From Imperialibacter sp964351395 (GTDB lineage: Bacteria; Bacteroidota; Bacteroidia; Cytophagales; Cyclobacteriaceae): DNA of 64,000 nt. The first letter of the stretch is position 1, and every line of letters begins with the position of its first letter. Below the pieces are notes generated by a model that had not been told where the DNA came from, made no database searches, and saw only the letters and a program-made list of their open reading frames with translations. The translations under genes were made by a program, and so were the position numbers. The DNA lies in assembly GCA_964351395.1 (NCBI GenBank), contig CAYGOF010000004.1, positions 288,969-352,968 of the forward strand, written 5' to 3'. Positions 41,887-50,345 of the stretch are shown here, piece by piece.

Positions 41887-44073
41887 TTACTTCTCCTCGG
41901 CTAGCCTTGGGTCGGGTGCTACTTTGAGTTCGAATTCTTTAGGTGGCGTTGCTTTCATCAGGTGAGTGACAAAATAGTCCCAACGCCTGCGCATCATGTA
42001 ATAGCCGTCGCTCCCGTAGCCGTGCCTTGCATTGGGAAGTAAAATGAAGTCGTAGTCTTTATTGGCTTTGATGAGCGCATCTATAACCAAATATGAATTG
42101 TAAGGGGGTACATTGTCGTCCATCCCTCCGTGCGCAATCAGTAGTTTTCCTTTCAAGTCTTTGGCAAAAATCTGATTGGCCTGTGCCTCGTAGTTTGTTA
42201 TGTTGTTTTCTCCCATTTTTTCCAGTCCGACATACCTTTCTCCCCAGTCGTCCTCATAGCCCCGGTTGTCATGATTGCCGGACTCTGAAATGCCTACTTT
42301 AAAGAAATCAGGGTACCTGAACATGGCAGCAGCTGTGGCAAAGCCACCCCCTGAATGCCCCCAGATGCCTACTTTATCTAAATCCAAAAATCCATATTGG
42401 CTGCTCAGCTGCTTCAGTCCCGCTATTTGATCGGGTAGGGTATTTTCGCCCATATTGCCGTAGCAGGCATCATGAAATGACTTGGAACGCTGAGGGTTGC
42501 AGCTTCCTTCCAGCTCCACCACCACAAAACCCAATTCTGCCAAGGCCTGGTTGTCTCTGGAGGATGCTGAAAAACCCCAGCTGGAAACGCTGCCTCCCTG
42601 AGGGCCAGGGTAGATGTAAACGATGACAGGGTATTTTTGCGAGGGGTTCATTTGGGTGGGTGTGTGCATGAAGCCATACAAATCCCATTCTCCCGAAGCG
42701 GACTTGACTGTAAATGGAGTGGGAGGCTTCCATCCGGTGGCCTCAAGGCGTGCAATACTGGTCTTTTCAAGCGTAGTGACCAATTTGCCTTTGGTATCTC
42801 TTACTTCCGTCACCGGCGGCGTACTGGATGTTGAATACGAATCGACAAAGTACTTGCCGTTGGGAGAGAAGGTGGTTACGTGATCTCCTTCGCCAGGAGT
42901 GAGTAGCTTCAGCTTTTTACCACTGAAATCCACACTGTATACATAGCGGTAATACGGATTCCCGGCTTCCTTTCCTCCACCTGAGAAATAGATGGTTCTG
43001 TTTTTTTCGTCGATATGGAGGATTTTCCGCACCACAAACTCCCCTGAAGTGATGGTGTTTTTAATTTTTCCCGTTGTGGCGTCATACAAGTACAAATGCC
43101 CCCAATAGCTTCTTTCTGAATACCAGATGATTTCGTTGCTTTCCGAAAGGTAAGTCCAGCTAATGGCATCCTGACCTGACTCAAATTGAGTGGCGGATAT
43201 TTCCTCGAAAAGAGAATTCACCTCGCCGGTGGGGGCGTTAGCAATCTGCACTTTAGCTTGCTTATGGTCGCGGCTGGTGGACACAAAGGCAAGTTGCTGG
43301 CTGTCCTTACTCCATTCCACATCCACCAATTTGCCTCGTTGCGAGATATCGTCCGACAGGGAGCCTCTTCTGTCGTCTGGCTCCATTTGAAACCTTGTGA
43401 TTTTGGGCGTGGCGCTGATATCAATGATCAACCGATGGATTTTAATGATCGATTCATCACCCGGCAGAGGGTATTTCCATTCCATGAGCTCGGGCTCGCC
43501 TACCTGTGTTTTTACGAGGTACATGTTGCTTACATGCCTTTGATCTTGCTGGTAGGTGGCTATTTTTTTGGAGTCGGGCGACCAGCTCACGACCGGCCCA
43601 TCGCCATGTTTCCAGCCGGCATTGTCGGTGGCATAGCCAAAGTCTTTGACGCCGTCAGTGGTCAGCGCCTTTTCTGTGCCTGTCGTTTTTTCTCTTAGCC
43701 ACAAGTTCCAGTCTTTGATAAACACCTCATATTTGCCATCGGGCGACACTGCCGCACTTGCTTTGGCCTCATCTGCTGGAAGGCCGGCTTTTTCAAATAA
43801 TTCCTTTTTGGAGTTGGCAGTGATCCTGCTTCCGTCGGCCGGATTGACCAGCTTGAACTCTGACTTATTTTCCGTTAAACTCTGATACCACAATCGGTTG
43901 TCACGCAGCCACTCTGGCTTTATCAGGTTGTCGACTAATTTGCTGGTGTTACCTCCCAGTCTTTGGCTGGCCCGCTCATAATCAGCAGCAGTAATTGTTG
44001 GTGTATTTTGTCCTGAAGCCATAAAGCTTGTAGTAATGAACAGGGCAGTAGCTAGTGTTATTTTGCCGGTCAT
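41887..44073 (-). CDS. S9 family dipeptidyl peptidase IV-like protein
   Basis: About 728 residues from the ATG at 44073, which gives a signal peptide (ITLATALFITTSFMASGQ). A beta-propeller occupies about residues 40-470. The peptidase domain shows the nucleophile in GIWGHSGGGFATAAA, an acid in GMDDNVPPYNS and the His in NARHGYGSDG. It likely cleaves dipeptides from exported peptides. The longer frame to 44175 is not supported. The gene begins next to the accessory patch that starts at about 44.2 kb. Confidence 0.93.
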   Translation of the reverse strand: MTGKITLATALFITTSFMASGQNTPTITAADYERASQRLGGNTSKLVDNLIKPEWLRDNRLWYQSLTENKSEFKLVNPADGSRITANSKKELFEKAGLPADEAKASAAVSPDGKYEVFIKDWNLWLREKTTGTEKALTTDGVKDFGYATDNAGWKHGDGPVVSWSPDSKKIATYQQDQRHVSNMYLVKTQVGEPELMEWKYPLPGDESIIKIHRLIIDISATPKITRFQMEPDDRRGSLSDDISQRGKLVDVEWSKDSQQLAFVSTSRDHKQAKVQIANAPTGEVNSLFEEISATQFESGQDAISWTYLSESNEIIWYSERSYWGHLYLYDATTGKIKNTITSGEFVVRKILHIDEKNRTIYFSGGGKEAGNPYYRYVYSVDFSGKKLKLLTPGEGDHVTTFSPNGKYFVDSYSTSSTPPVTEVRDTKGKLVTTLEKTSIARLEATGWKPPTPFTVKSASGEWDLYGFMHTPTQMNPSQKYPVIVYIYPGPQGGSVSSWGFSASSRDNQALAELGFVVVELEGSCNPQRSKSFHDACYGNMGENTLPDQIAGLKQLSSQYGFLDLDKVGIWGHSGGGFATAAAMFRYPDFFKVGISESGNHDNRGYEDDWGERYVGLEKMGENNITNYEAQANQIFAKDLKGKLLIAHGGMDDNVPPYNSYLVIDALIKANKDYDFILLPNARHGYGSDGYYMMRRRWDYFVTHLMKATPPKEFELKVAPDPRLAEEK

Positions 44074-44220
44074 GCCTGGGTTGGATTTGCAGTTGTAGAT
44101 AAGTGACGAGTAACGTGAATTCCCAAGAGAGATTTCAGCGCGGCTAAAAGTATTCGTTTCGGACTCTTTTTGCAAGCAGATTTTTGTTCAATAGTGAGGC
44201 ACTACTGACCAATTTGTCTA
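44074..44220. other. Upstream region of the S9 peptidase gene
   Basis: Holds the promoter region of the S9 gene on the minus strand. A GTCTAAC sequence (44216-44222) touches the repeat that begins at 44221. Confidence 0.4.
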
Positions 44221-44320
44221 ACGAGCCGGGCTGAAGAATGAGCGGCACCCCAGGCTCTACACCCGAAAACTGAAAATCCCGCAACTGCTTGCGGGACTTT
44301 TTTGTACTGATGGCTGAGCA
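44221..44320 (-). repeat. 100-bp 3' repeat, copy 1, with terminator
   Basis: About 85 percent identical by eye to 46162-46261 and in the same orientation. It holds a perfect stem TCCCGCAA-CTGC-TTGCGGGA (44277-44296) with T runs in both directions. On the minus strand it lies downstream of the DUF4143 ATPase gene. The plus-strand end begins ACGAGCC and the far side has GGGCTCG just beyond (44321), giving short inverted ends. Confidence 0.85.
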
Positions 44321-44465
44321 GGGCTCGCCAAAGTGAATGGTTGCAGCATTATGGCGGCCGCACTTTTTCTGCAAACTTCGATGTGAAACATAGGGCTCAC
44401 AACGTTGTGTATTTGGTGCATAGTTCGTAAGGTATCCACTATGCTGCTTGTCGCACTTTCGCTTT
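44321..44465. other. Short stretch beyond repeat copy 1
   Basis: Contains the palindrome CACAACGTTGTG and a hairpin CATAGT...ACTATG (about 44399-44444). No gene. Confidence 0.5.
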
Positions 44466-45908
44466 TTAGTTGTTTGTTTTTAGTTGTAAGGTGATTTCAC
44501 CAATATTATAAGCATATATGGAGGCAGGCACGAACGTAAATTTTAGGTCATCTATTTCCTTCACTCCTAAGTGGTCTATTGAAGTGACAAGTGCAGATTC
44601 AAATTTATTTTCTTTGCAAAAACCTATCAGACTTTTTAATTCCAGAGGTTTCATATAGTATCTGTTGCTCCAATTGATTTCTACTCCCCAAACTGGTTGA
44701 TAGCTTTTGTCATCTACTAACACAAGATCTACCTCACCTTCCTTTCTACCTTCTTTCCATCTTGCATAGGTTAAATCAAGTTGCTCACGATGCATCCACT
44801 GTGAAAGGATAGCTGTTTCAACCATGTTGCCCATTTCCTTGTCAGTTTCAGAAATGGGAGAAAATAGTGCCGTTCGTAGTGATGGATTAGTTAAATAGAC
44901 CTTAAAGCTTGTTATCCTTTTTAATCTTTTTGCATTGATTCCCACCTTGTTGAGTACTTTGATTAAAAAGGCAGCTTCTAAATATTCAAGGTATTTTTTT
45001 AACGTGTCTTTTTGAATGCCGCTGTCTCTAGACATGGCTTCATAAGAAAACTCATTGCCTGTATTGTAGGCGATGTAGGTAAAGAACCTATTTAGTTCTT
45101 GAACATCTTTTATTCCATATAAACTTGGTAAGTCTCTTAATAGCACTTTGTCCACTATGTCATTCTTGACATATCTACCCATGTCACTTTGTATTTTTTC
45201 CGACAATACCACTTCAGGGTATCCTCCAAAATTTAAGTAGTTGACAAACTCTTTATTTAATTCTTTAATGTCATGAGTTAAGCAATACTGTAGGTCTTTA
45301 TTTCCGTATTGAATGTGTCCGTTATATATTAAATGATCCAGTTTTTTTAAAAGGATGTATTCTTGAAATGTTAATGGAGGTAATAGAAAATCCGTGAATC
45401 TACCAGCGCCACTTTCTGTACTATGCCATTTCAAAGCGGCAGCGGCTGAACCTGAAACTATAAATTTTGTTTCAGGGTAGGAGTCAACTAATACTTTTAA
45501 GTGTCTTTCCCAATCTTTTAAATATTGCACCTCATCAAAAAAGACAAAGCAACCATTTAGATTTTCAAGGGCCAGGGAGTCCTTGCATAGCGTTAATATA
45601 TCTTCCAATCCTAAATTGACATATATGGGGTTGTCGATACCTATAAAAAATATTCTTTGAGGATTTACCCCCTCTTTCAATAGTTCTTCGATGCAATGAA
45701 ATAGCATGACAGTTTTACCAACTCTTCTCGGTCCCATAAGAACCAAAGCCCTTTTTATGCTTTTTTCAATCACAAAAGGATAAAACAGATCGAAAAATAG
45801 CCTCCTCGACATTGAACTATATGTCTTCGGAATCTCTTTGGTGATCCACCAAGGGTTCTCATAGCGAAGCCGTTCAATTATCTTTTCTGTAGGAATAAGG
45901 TTTACCAC
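44466..45908 (-). CDS. AAA ATPase with DUF4143 C-terminal domain
   Basis: 480 residues starting with GTG. Walker A LMGPRRVGKTVMLFH (about residue 58), Walker B GCFVFFDEVQYLKDW, and sensor-like KFIVSGSAAAALK. The C-terminal DUF4143 region includes FLLPPLTFQEYILLKK, ILKKYLEYLEAAFLIKVL and VEINWSNRY. Proteins of this architecture are frequent in bacterial and archaeal genomes and often occur in accessory regions; their role is unknown. Repeat copy 1 lies directly downstream. It is AT-rich compared with the S9 gene, which suggests transfer. Confidence 0.9.
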   Translation of the reverse strand: MVNLIPTEKIIERLRYENPWWITKEIPKTYSSMSRRLFFDLFYPFVIEKSIKRALVLMGPRRVGKTVMLFHCIEELLKEGVNPQRIFFIGIDNPIYVNLGLEDILTLCKDSLALENLNGCFVFFDEVQYLKDWERHLKVLVDSYPETKFIVSGSAAAALKWHSTESGAGRFTDFLLPPLTFQEYILLKKLDHLIYNGHIQYGNKDLQYCLTHDIKELNKEFVNYLNFGGYPEVVLSEKIQSDMGRYVKNDIVDKVLLRDLPSLYGIKDVQELNRFFTYIAYNTGNEFSYEAMSRDSGIQKDTLKKYLEYLEAAFLIKVLNKVGINAKRLKRITSFKVYLTNPSLRTALFSPISETDKEMGNMVETAILSQWMHREQLDLTYARWKEGRKEGEVDLVLVDDKSYQPVWGVEINWSNRYYMKPLELKSLIGFCKENKFESALVTSIDHLGVKEIDDLKFTFVPASIYAYNIGEITLQLKTNN

Positions 45909-46161
45909 TGTTATTTATTTTCCTTAATATGACAAATATATACATAATAAGAAGAATTGAATCTATCTAATATTACAAAAAATGAATATATAAGGTAATG
46001 ATTGGAAGAAGAGCTGGTTAAATCGACAATCAAATGGTTTATTCAATGAAGCACAATAATCGTGTAACACGAACCGTGTATATTAAGCCCATATGTGACC
46101 GGTGAATAGGCGGAATGTGAGGTACGCCAACTACATTCCTTTGCCCACCCACTTAGTGTAC
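45909..46161. other. Stretch before repeat copy 2
   Basis: AT-rich 5' region of the ATPase gene, then a more GC-rich part. A short palindrome CGTGTAACACG is at 46062-46072. No gene. Confidence 0.4.
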
Positions 46162-46261
46162 ACGAGCCAGTCGGAAGAATGAGCCGCACATCAGGCTTCT
46201 CGCCCGAAAACTGAAAATCCCGCAACTGCTTGCGGGATTTTTTTGTGCTTATGGCTGAGCA
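46162..46261 (-). repeat. 100-bp 3' repeat, copy 2, with terminator
   Basis: Same element as copy 1. Stem TCCCGCAA-CTGC-TTGCGGGA is at 46218-46237 with a seven-T run. On the minus strand it is just downstream of the HNH-like gene (stop at 46275). Confidence 0.85.
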
Positions 46262-46274
46262 ACTAACATACGTG

Positions 46275-47129
46275 CTAGGCCTTAGGGTCATTTTTGTGTA
46301 ACCATGGTTCAACACCCTTTTCCTTTGCTGTTTTAATGGTTAGATCTCTCCATAGGTCAATTATCATTTGCTTGAAGGTCGCCCAAAGTTGATCTTGAGC
46401 TGCAACAATCAAAAATGGATTGTTACCTCTGTTCGTTAGGAAGTCGAATCGTTTCGTTGCTGTTGTTTCCTCAGGTGTAAGAAAAGTAATGTATTCATTA
46501 AGAGTTAGAACATAAGTTCCATCATTGGACTTGGTAGCATAAAGGAAATTTGAAGTCTGATCTTCGCCTTTCATTGACCTCAGAACAACAAGTGGAATGT
46601 TATTCAAGTCTTGATCTTCAGGAGCGTTCAATAAATCTTGCAAATTCTGATGTCTGTGGTTTACTAGGAGTCCACGAAGGTATTCAGCTTCTTTAATTTC
46701 AAATTCAGCAAAGGGAGAGACAGAAGTTATACTACACCTCCAATAGATTGAAATGAAGAATAGTCTGGTGATTAATAGGTTCAAGCTGCTACAGACTGCA
46801 TATTGGACGTTACCTGGATTAACGTTGTATGAAAAATCTGCCTTGTATTTAGGGTTGAGAACTCTCTTGTGAAGATGTTCAGCCACATAAGTTTCTAGCA
46901 CTTGCAAATACTCCTCGCAGGTTGGGCAGAGAATGTAACTTTCTTTTGCTGTGTCCTGTCCTTTATAAGGCTTCTTGTCGGGTTTATTCGTGCTAATTGT
47001 AAATCCCTGTCTTGCGCTATCATTTCCTAAGATTCCTTTTGACATGAACTTCGAAACAATGTGCGAGTTGGTTTTGGTAGCATTCTCGTTTTGACAGAGT
47101 AAGCAAGGTTCATTTTGGGTTCTGCTCAT
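46275..47129 (-). CDS. HNH-like zinc protein of unknown function
   Basis: 284 residues. The first 25 residues carry CLLCQNENATKTNSHIVSKF, and CPTCEEYL follows at about residue 69. The CxxC...SH...CxxC arrangement matches the treble-clef zinc site of HNH-type nucleases and related folds. The rest is helical and not recognised. Similar HNH-like proteins occur in defence or mobile settings, but no partner gene of a known system is seen. Repeat copy 2 follows its stop. Confidence 0.6.
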   Translation of the reverse strand: MSRTQNEPCLLCQNENATKTNSHIVSKFMSKGILGNDSARQGFTISTNKPDKKPYKGQDTAKESYILCPTCEEYLQVLETYVAEHLHKRVLNPKYKADFSYNVNPGNVQYAVCSSLNLLITRLFFISIYWRCSITSVSPFAEFEIKEAEYLRGLLVNHRHQNLQDLLNAPEDQDLNNIPLVVLRSMKGEDQTSNFLYATKSNDGTYVLTLNEYITFLTPEETTATKRFDFLTNRGNNPFLIVAAQDQLWATFKQMIIDLWRDLTIKTAKEKGVEPWLHKNDPKA

Positions 47130-47378
47130 GAAAGTGAATTGATTCTATGGCCTAGCTCGTATGCTAGCTAGCGCTTATTCAAAGTAGTAAAATAGCTAAT
47201 ATGCGCCATACGCACAAAAGTCTCATAAAACTGCTGCGACCAGAAAGAAAAACTTCAGAACCACCAAAGCTGCCAAGGGAAACAGTCGCTTGCAAAAGGC
47301 GCAGATTGGCGGTCGGATTGAATGGAAATTTGCTAGAGGTAAGTGGCATACACATCTTCAGTATCCCTGTTATAAGCT

Positions 47379-47978
47379 TTATTCTTCGACAAAGACACCA
47401 ACTTTCTCGGACTTGATTTGATTAAGTAACTCAATATCAAAGAAATAGATGTCTGGGTTAACTTCTTCAATTTTTCTTGAGGCTAAAGAAAGGCTAATGG
47501 AATCTGAACGATCAGATTTTTTAACTTCTTGAAGATAGTTTCCAATACTACTAAGCGAGGAATGAATTTCATTAAAATCTGTCCTTTTTGATTCTCCAAA
47601 GTATCGTTCAGTTAAAGCTAAGTTTTTATTGATTTGACTGTTCCACACATACAAGAATTCAGAATAATCATCCCATCTTTTTTGTTCAGTTGTCTCGTCC
47701 AGCGAGTCAGTGTAAATCCAGCAGAGCTTACGTGTCAGGTACATTCGTGTGTCCAATAATGAACTGAGAGTTTCAAAGTGTTTCTGGGCATTAATTTTTT
47801 CACTTTGCAGAAGATTTCTCTTGTAGGTGTAACCGTTATGAATGTATTGCGCAAAAAATGCTATAAAACCTCCAACAATTGTTGTTAGAATAAATCCAAG
47901 TAAAATTTTCTTGATTTCGAAAGATTTGTTTTTCACAGCTTTGTTGTCTATACCATTATGGTAACATACACTGTGCAT
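47379..47978 (-). CDS. Hypothetical membrane-anchored protein
   Basis: 199 residues with one membrane helix near the N terminus (ILLGFILTTIVGGFIAFFAQYI) followed by a soluble helical region (QSEKINAQKHFETLSSLLDTR). No family recognised. The start region overlaps an imperfect inverted repeat (GGTAACATACACTGTGCATG at about 47960-47979). It lies beside the two repeat-flanked genes but does not carry the 100-bp 3' repeat itself. Confidence 0.6.
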   Translation of the reverse strand: MHSVCYHNGIDNKAVKNKSFEIKKILLGFILTTIVGGFIAFFAQYIHNGYTYKRNLLQSEKINAQKHFETLSSLLDTRMYLTRKLCWIYTDSLDETTEQKRWDDYSEFLYVWNSQINKNLALTERYFGESKRTDFNEIHSSLSSIGNYLQEVKKSDRSDSISLSLASRKIEEVNPDIYFFDIELLNQIKSEKVGVFVEE

Positions 47979-48050
47979 GTTATACCTTTTATTTACCGTC
48001 TGTGAATATACGCCAAAATGATGCTACTGAAACTATGTTTTTTGGAAAGA

Positions 48051-50162
48051 TCACTCCACCAATTGCCACCAGAAGCAGGCCCCACCCTGGTGAGTGGGTA
48101 TGGCGCCAGGGGCATCGGCTGAGCAGAGACTGCCAGCCTTTGGGTCAACGAACAGGTACTTGTGGTTGTACAACGACATAAGCATCACAGTGCCATCGGT
48201 TAGCTCCTGCCACTGGAAGGTGGAGGCATTACCCCGCAGCTCCGGCTCAATGCGTACTTCGGCCATGCCAGCCAGGCCTTTTACGGTAACAAAGCCACCG
48301 CTTGATACTGATTGCAGGGCCACCCTGCCATTGCCCTGGTCGATCACCTTAAAGTGAGACGCCTTGTCACTGGCGAATCTACTGTCGGCAGCCACCGGAC
48401 GAACAAAGTCTTTCCAGTTGACCAATAGGGTGCTGTCGGCCACGGAACGGAAGGAAATCACCGAATTCACGGGAATAGGACGCATCAGTCCTTTTGGCCT
48501 TGGTTCGGCAATGTCAAAGCTGTTGAAATCAGCATAGCCTCCTGCTTTTCCGGTTGTGTTGAAGTTGAACAAAGCATAGCGCACGCCCTGGAAGGTTTTG
48601 AGCTGGTAGGGGAGCAAGACATCGCCGCCAAGGTTGTCGAAGTGTTCTCCATCGAAGCTATAGCTCAGGCGCCCCAGGTCTTTATCGAAATCGCAATGCG
48701 CCCTAAACCAGAGGGTTTTTTGAGTAGAGGGCACGTCAGTGGTTTCCTGTGTCTGCTGGTTGAAGAAGCGGAGCACTTGTCCTTCCTTTTCTTTCACGAC
48801 ACCAATCCACGCATAGGGCAGGTTGAGCAGGGCCAGTCCGGCCATATCACCTTCTTTGAGGCCTGCTACATCCACTTCGGTAGTGGCATAAGACTCAGGC
48901 CCCACACCCCGCTGGGTCAGTGAATTACGGGCATGGAAAAAGTCAGTGGCTGGCAGAGAGGATAGGCGGAGGTAGCCCTTTCGTTTTTTCAGTGACCACT
49001 TGCTGTCTTCGGGCAGGTGGTTCCATTGCCAGGCGTTTTTCAGGGTGGGGCCGCTGAAGTCGTCATCTCTTTCGAACGGTGCCATGGGCTCGGAGCTAAA
49101 TCCGGTGTTGGGTTTTACCCAGGTGCGTGGGGAGCGGTTAAGGTTGCCCGGCAGCCCAAAGTGAGGCCAGCCATCCTCCCAGGTCACAGGCGACAGGGCA
49201 GTGACCCTGCCAATCGAATTGTAGTCGAGCATCGACCAGCCCCACCATTCACCTGATTGCACCTGTACAATGCCACCCTGGTGCATGGGGATGCAGCCGA
49301 CGTAGTCGTCGGGGTAGGTGGTGATGTTGAACGGAGGGCCGTCTTTGGTATTCCAAATGCGCATGCGCTGGCCTTCGCCCAGGCTCTCTTCGGCACTCAT
49401 CACATTGATTTCGTAGGGTCCGTAAGGAGCATCGGCCCGCAGCATCACCTGGTAACATACCGGATCGTAGTTGGTGCTGGTGATATAGTAACGGCCGTCT
49501 ATTTTGTAGATATGAACGCCTTCGCCGGCACCGCTGCCTCGTGGTACAATGACTTTCTCGGTGCCTGGCACCAGGTCCAGCAAATCATCCGTCAGCTGGG
49601 CCATTTTGATTTCGTCGTAGCCCCACACCACATAGGCTTTTCCGTCGTCGTCGAAGAGGATGGACAAATCATGCAGGCTCACCTTCATTTGCTGCTGCTT
49701 CCATGGGCCACGAGGGTCGGTGGCAGAAAACACCTGCGTACCCACCTTGTTCACATTCGAGATGATATAGAAGGTGCCATTGTGGTAGCGAAAGCAGGGT
49801 GCCCAAATGCCTTGTCCGTAAAACTCTTTGCCGGCCTCCATCCTGATCTCCGGCCCCACATTGAGTCGGTCGACAGCGTAGCTTATAAGTTCCCAGTTCA
49901 CCAGGTCTTTGGAATGAAGTACAGGAAGCCCGGGCATGGTGTGCATGGTCGTACCGGTGAGGTAGTAGTCGTCGTCTACCCGAATCATGTCGGGGTCGGA
50001 AAACTCCTCGAAGAACAGGGGGTTGGTGAAGGTGCCGTTGCCATTGTAGGCATGCCAGGTGCCTTTAAAGTCAGTAAGGTTCTGGCCTATGGCAGAAAGT
50101 GAAACAGCCATAAGAAATCCCAGTACGACGATAGAGCGAAAAGTAAACTGCATAGCTTTCAT
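48051..50162 (-). CDS. Family 43 glycoside hydrolase with C-terminal fascin-like domain
   Basis: 703 residues with a signal peptide (SIVVLGFLMAVSLSAIGQ); an internal ATG at 50153 is an alternative start. The five-bladed GH43 propeller includes NPLFFEEFSDPDMIRVDDDYYLTGT (catalytic base Asp region), HDLSILFDDDGKAYVVWGY and GSGAGEGVHIYKIDGRYYI, with the general-acid Glu in GAGEGVH. A beta-sandwich follows (about 350-560). The last 130 residues (ISFRSVADSTLLV...FKVIDQGNGRVALQSVSSGGFVTV) resemble a fascin-like trefoil. Probably degrades arabinose- or xylose-containing polysaccharide. Confidence 0.9.
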   Translation of the reverse strand: MKAMQFTFRSIVVLGFLMAVSLSAIGQNLTDFKGTWHAYNGNGTFTNPLFFEEFSDPDMIRVDDDYYLTGTTMHTMPGLPVLHSKDLVNWELISYAVDRLNVGPEIRMEAGKEFYGQGIWAPCFRYHNGTFYIISNVNKVGTQVFSATDPRGPWKQQQMKVSLHDLSILFDDDGKAYVVWGYDEIKMAQLTDDLLDLVPGTEKVIVPRGSGAGEGVHIYKIDGRYYITSTNYDPVCYQVMLRADAPYGPYEINVMSAEESLGEGQRMRIWNTKDGPPFNITTYPDDYVGCIPMHQGGIVQVQSGEWWGWSMLDYNSIGRVTALSPVTWEDGWPHFGLPGNLNRSPRTWVKPNTGFSSEPMAPFERDDDFSGPTLKNAWQWNHLPEDSKWSLKKRKGYLRLSSLPATDFFHARNSLTQRGVGPESYATTEVDVAGLKEGDMAGLALLNLPYAWIGVVKEKEGQVLRFFNQQTQETTDVPSTQKTLWFRAHCDFDKDLGRLSYSFDGEHFDNLGGDVLLPYQLKTFQGVRYALFNFNTTGKAGGYADFNSFDIAEPRPKGLMRPIPVNSVISFRSVADSTLLVNWKDFVRPVAADSRFASDKASHFKVIDQGNGRVALQSVSSGGFVTVKGLAGMAEVRIEPELRGNASTFQWQELTDGTVMLMSLYNHKYLFVDPKAGSLCSADAPGAIPTHQGGACFWWQLVE

Positions 50163-50171
50163 AGGCTGTTT

Positions 50172-50330
50172 TTATTGGGTGATCACATCAATTTCCGCAT
50201 AGCCCATGCCATTGTCTTCGTTGACATTGTGCTGTGCCCGAAGTTTGATATAGCGTGCTTTTTGTGGCGCAAACTTTTTGGCTTGCCAAAACGGATTATA
50301 TTGGATGCTGGAAAATTCTCGGTCGCTCAT
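50172..50330 (-). pseudogene. Relic of an F5/8 type C (discoidin) domain
   Basis: A 52-residue frame, MSDREFSSIQYNPFWQAKKF followed by APQKARYIKLRAQHN and NGMGYAEIDVITQ, ending at a stop. This has the strand pattern of the final part of an F5/8 C domain (ARYIKLRA, AEIDVI), the usual end of a larger carbohydrate-active enzyme. In the same frame a stop lies just upstream (plus-strand TCA near 50347), so the rest of the gene is gone. It is squeezed between GH43 and the M1 peptidase. Confidence 0.6.
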
Positions 50331-50345
50331 CAAATGCGTTTCATT

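Noticed and set aside
43186..43698. 170-residue plus-strand frame inside the S9 peptidase
   Set aside because: Shadow of the peptidase gene; no family features.
44221..46261. Two 100-bp repeats as ends of one transposon carrying the DUF4143 ATPase
   Set aside because: They are direct repeats with terminators, each next to a gene 3' end; no transposase or target duplication was seen. A cassette layout explains them better.
49257..50102. Long 281-residue plus-strand frame inside the GH43 gene
   Set aside because: Antisense shadow of the GH43 gene, caused by its GC-rich codon use; the minus-strand protein has clear GH43 motifs.
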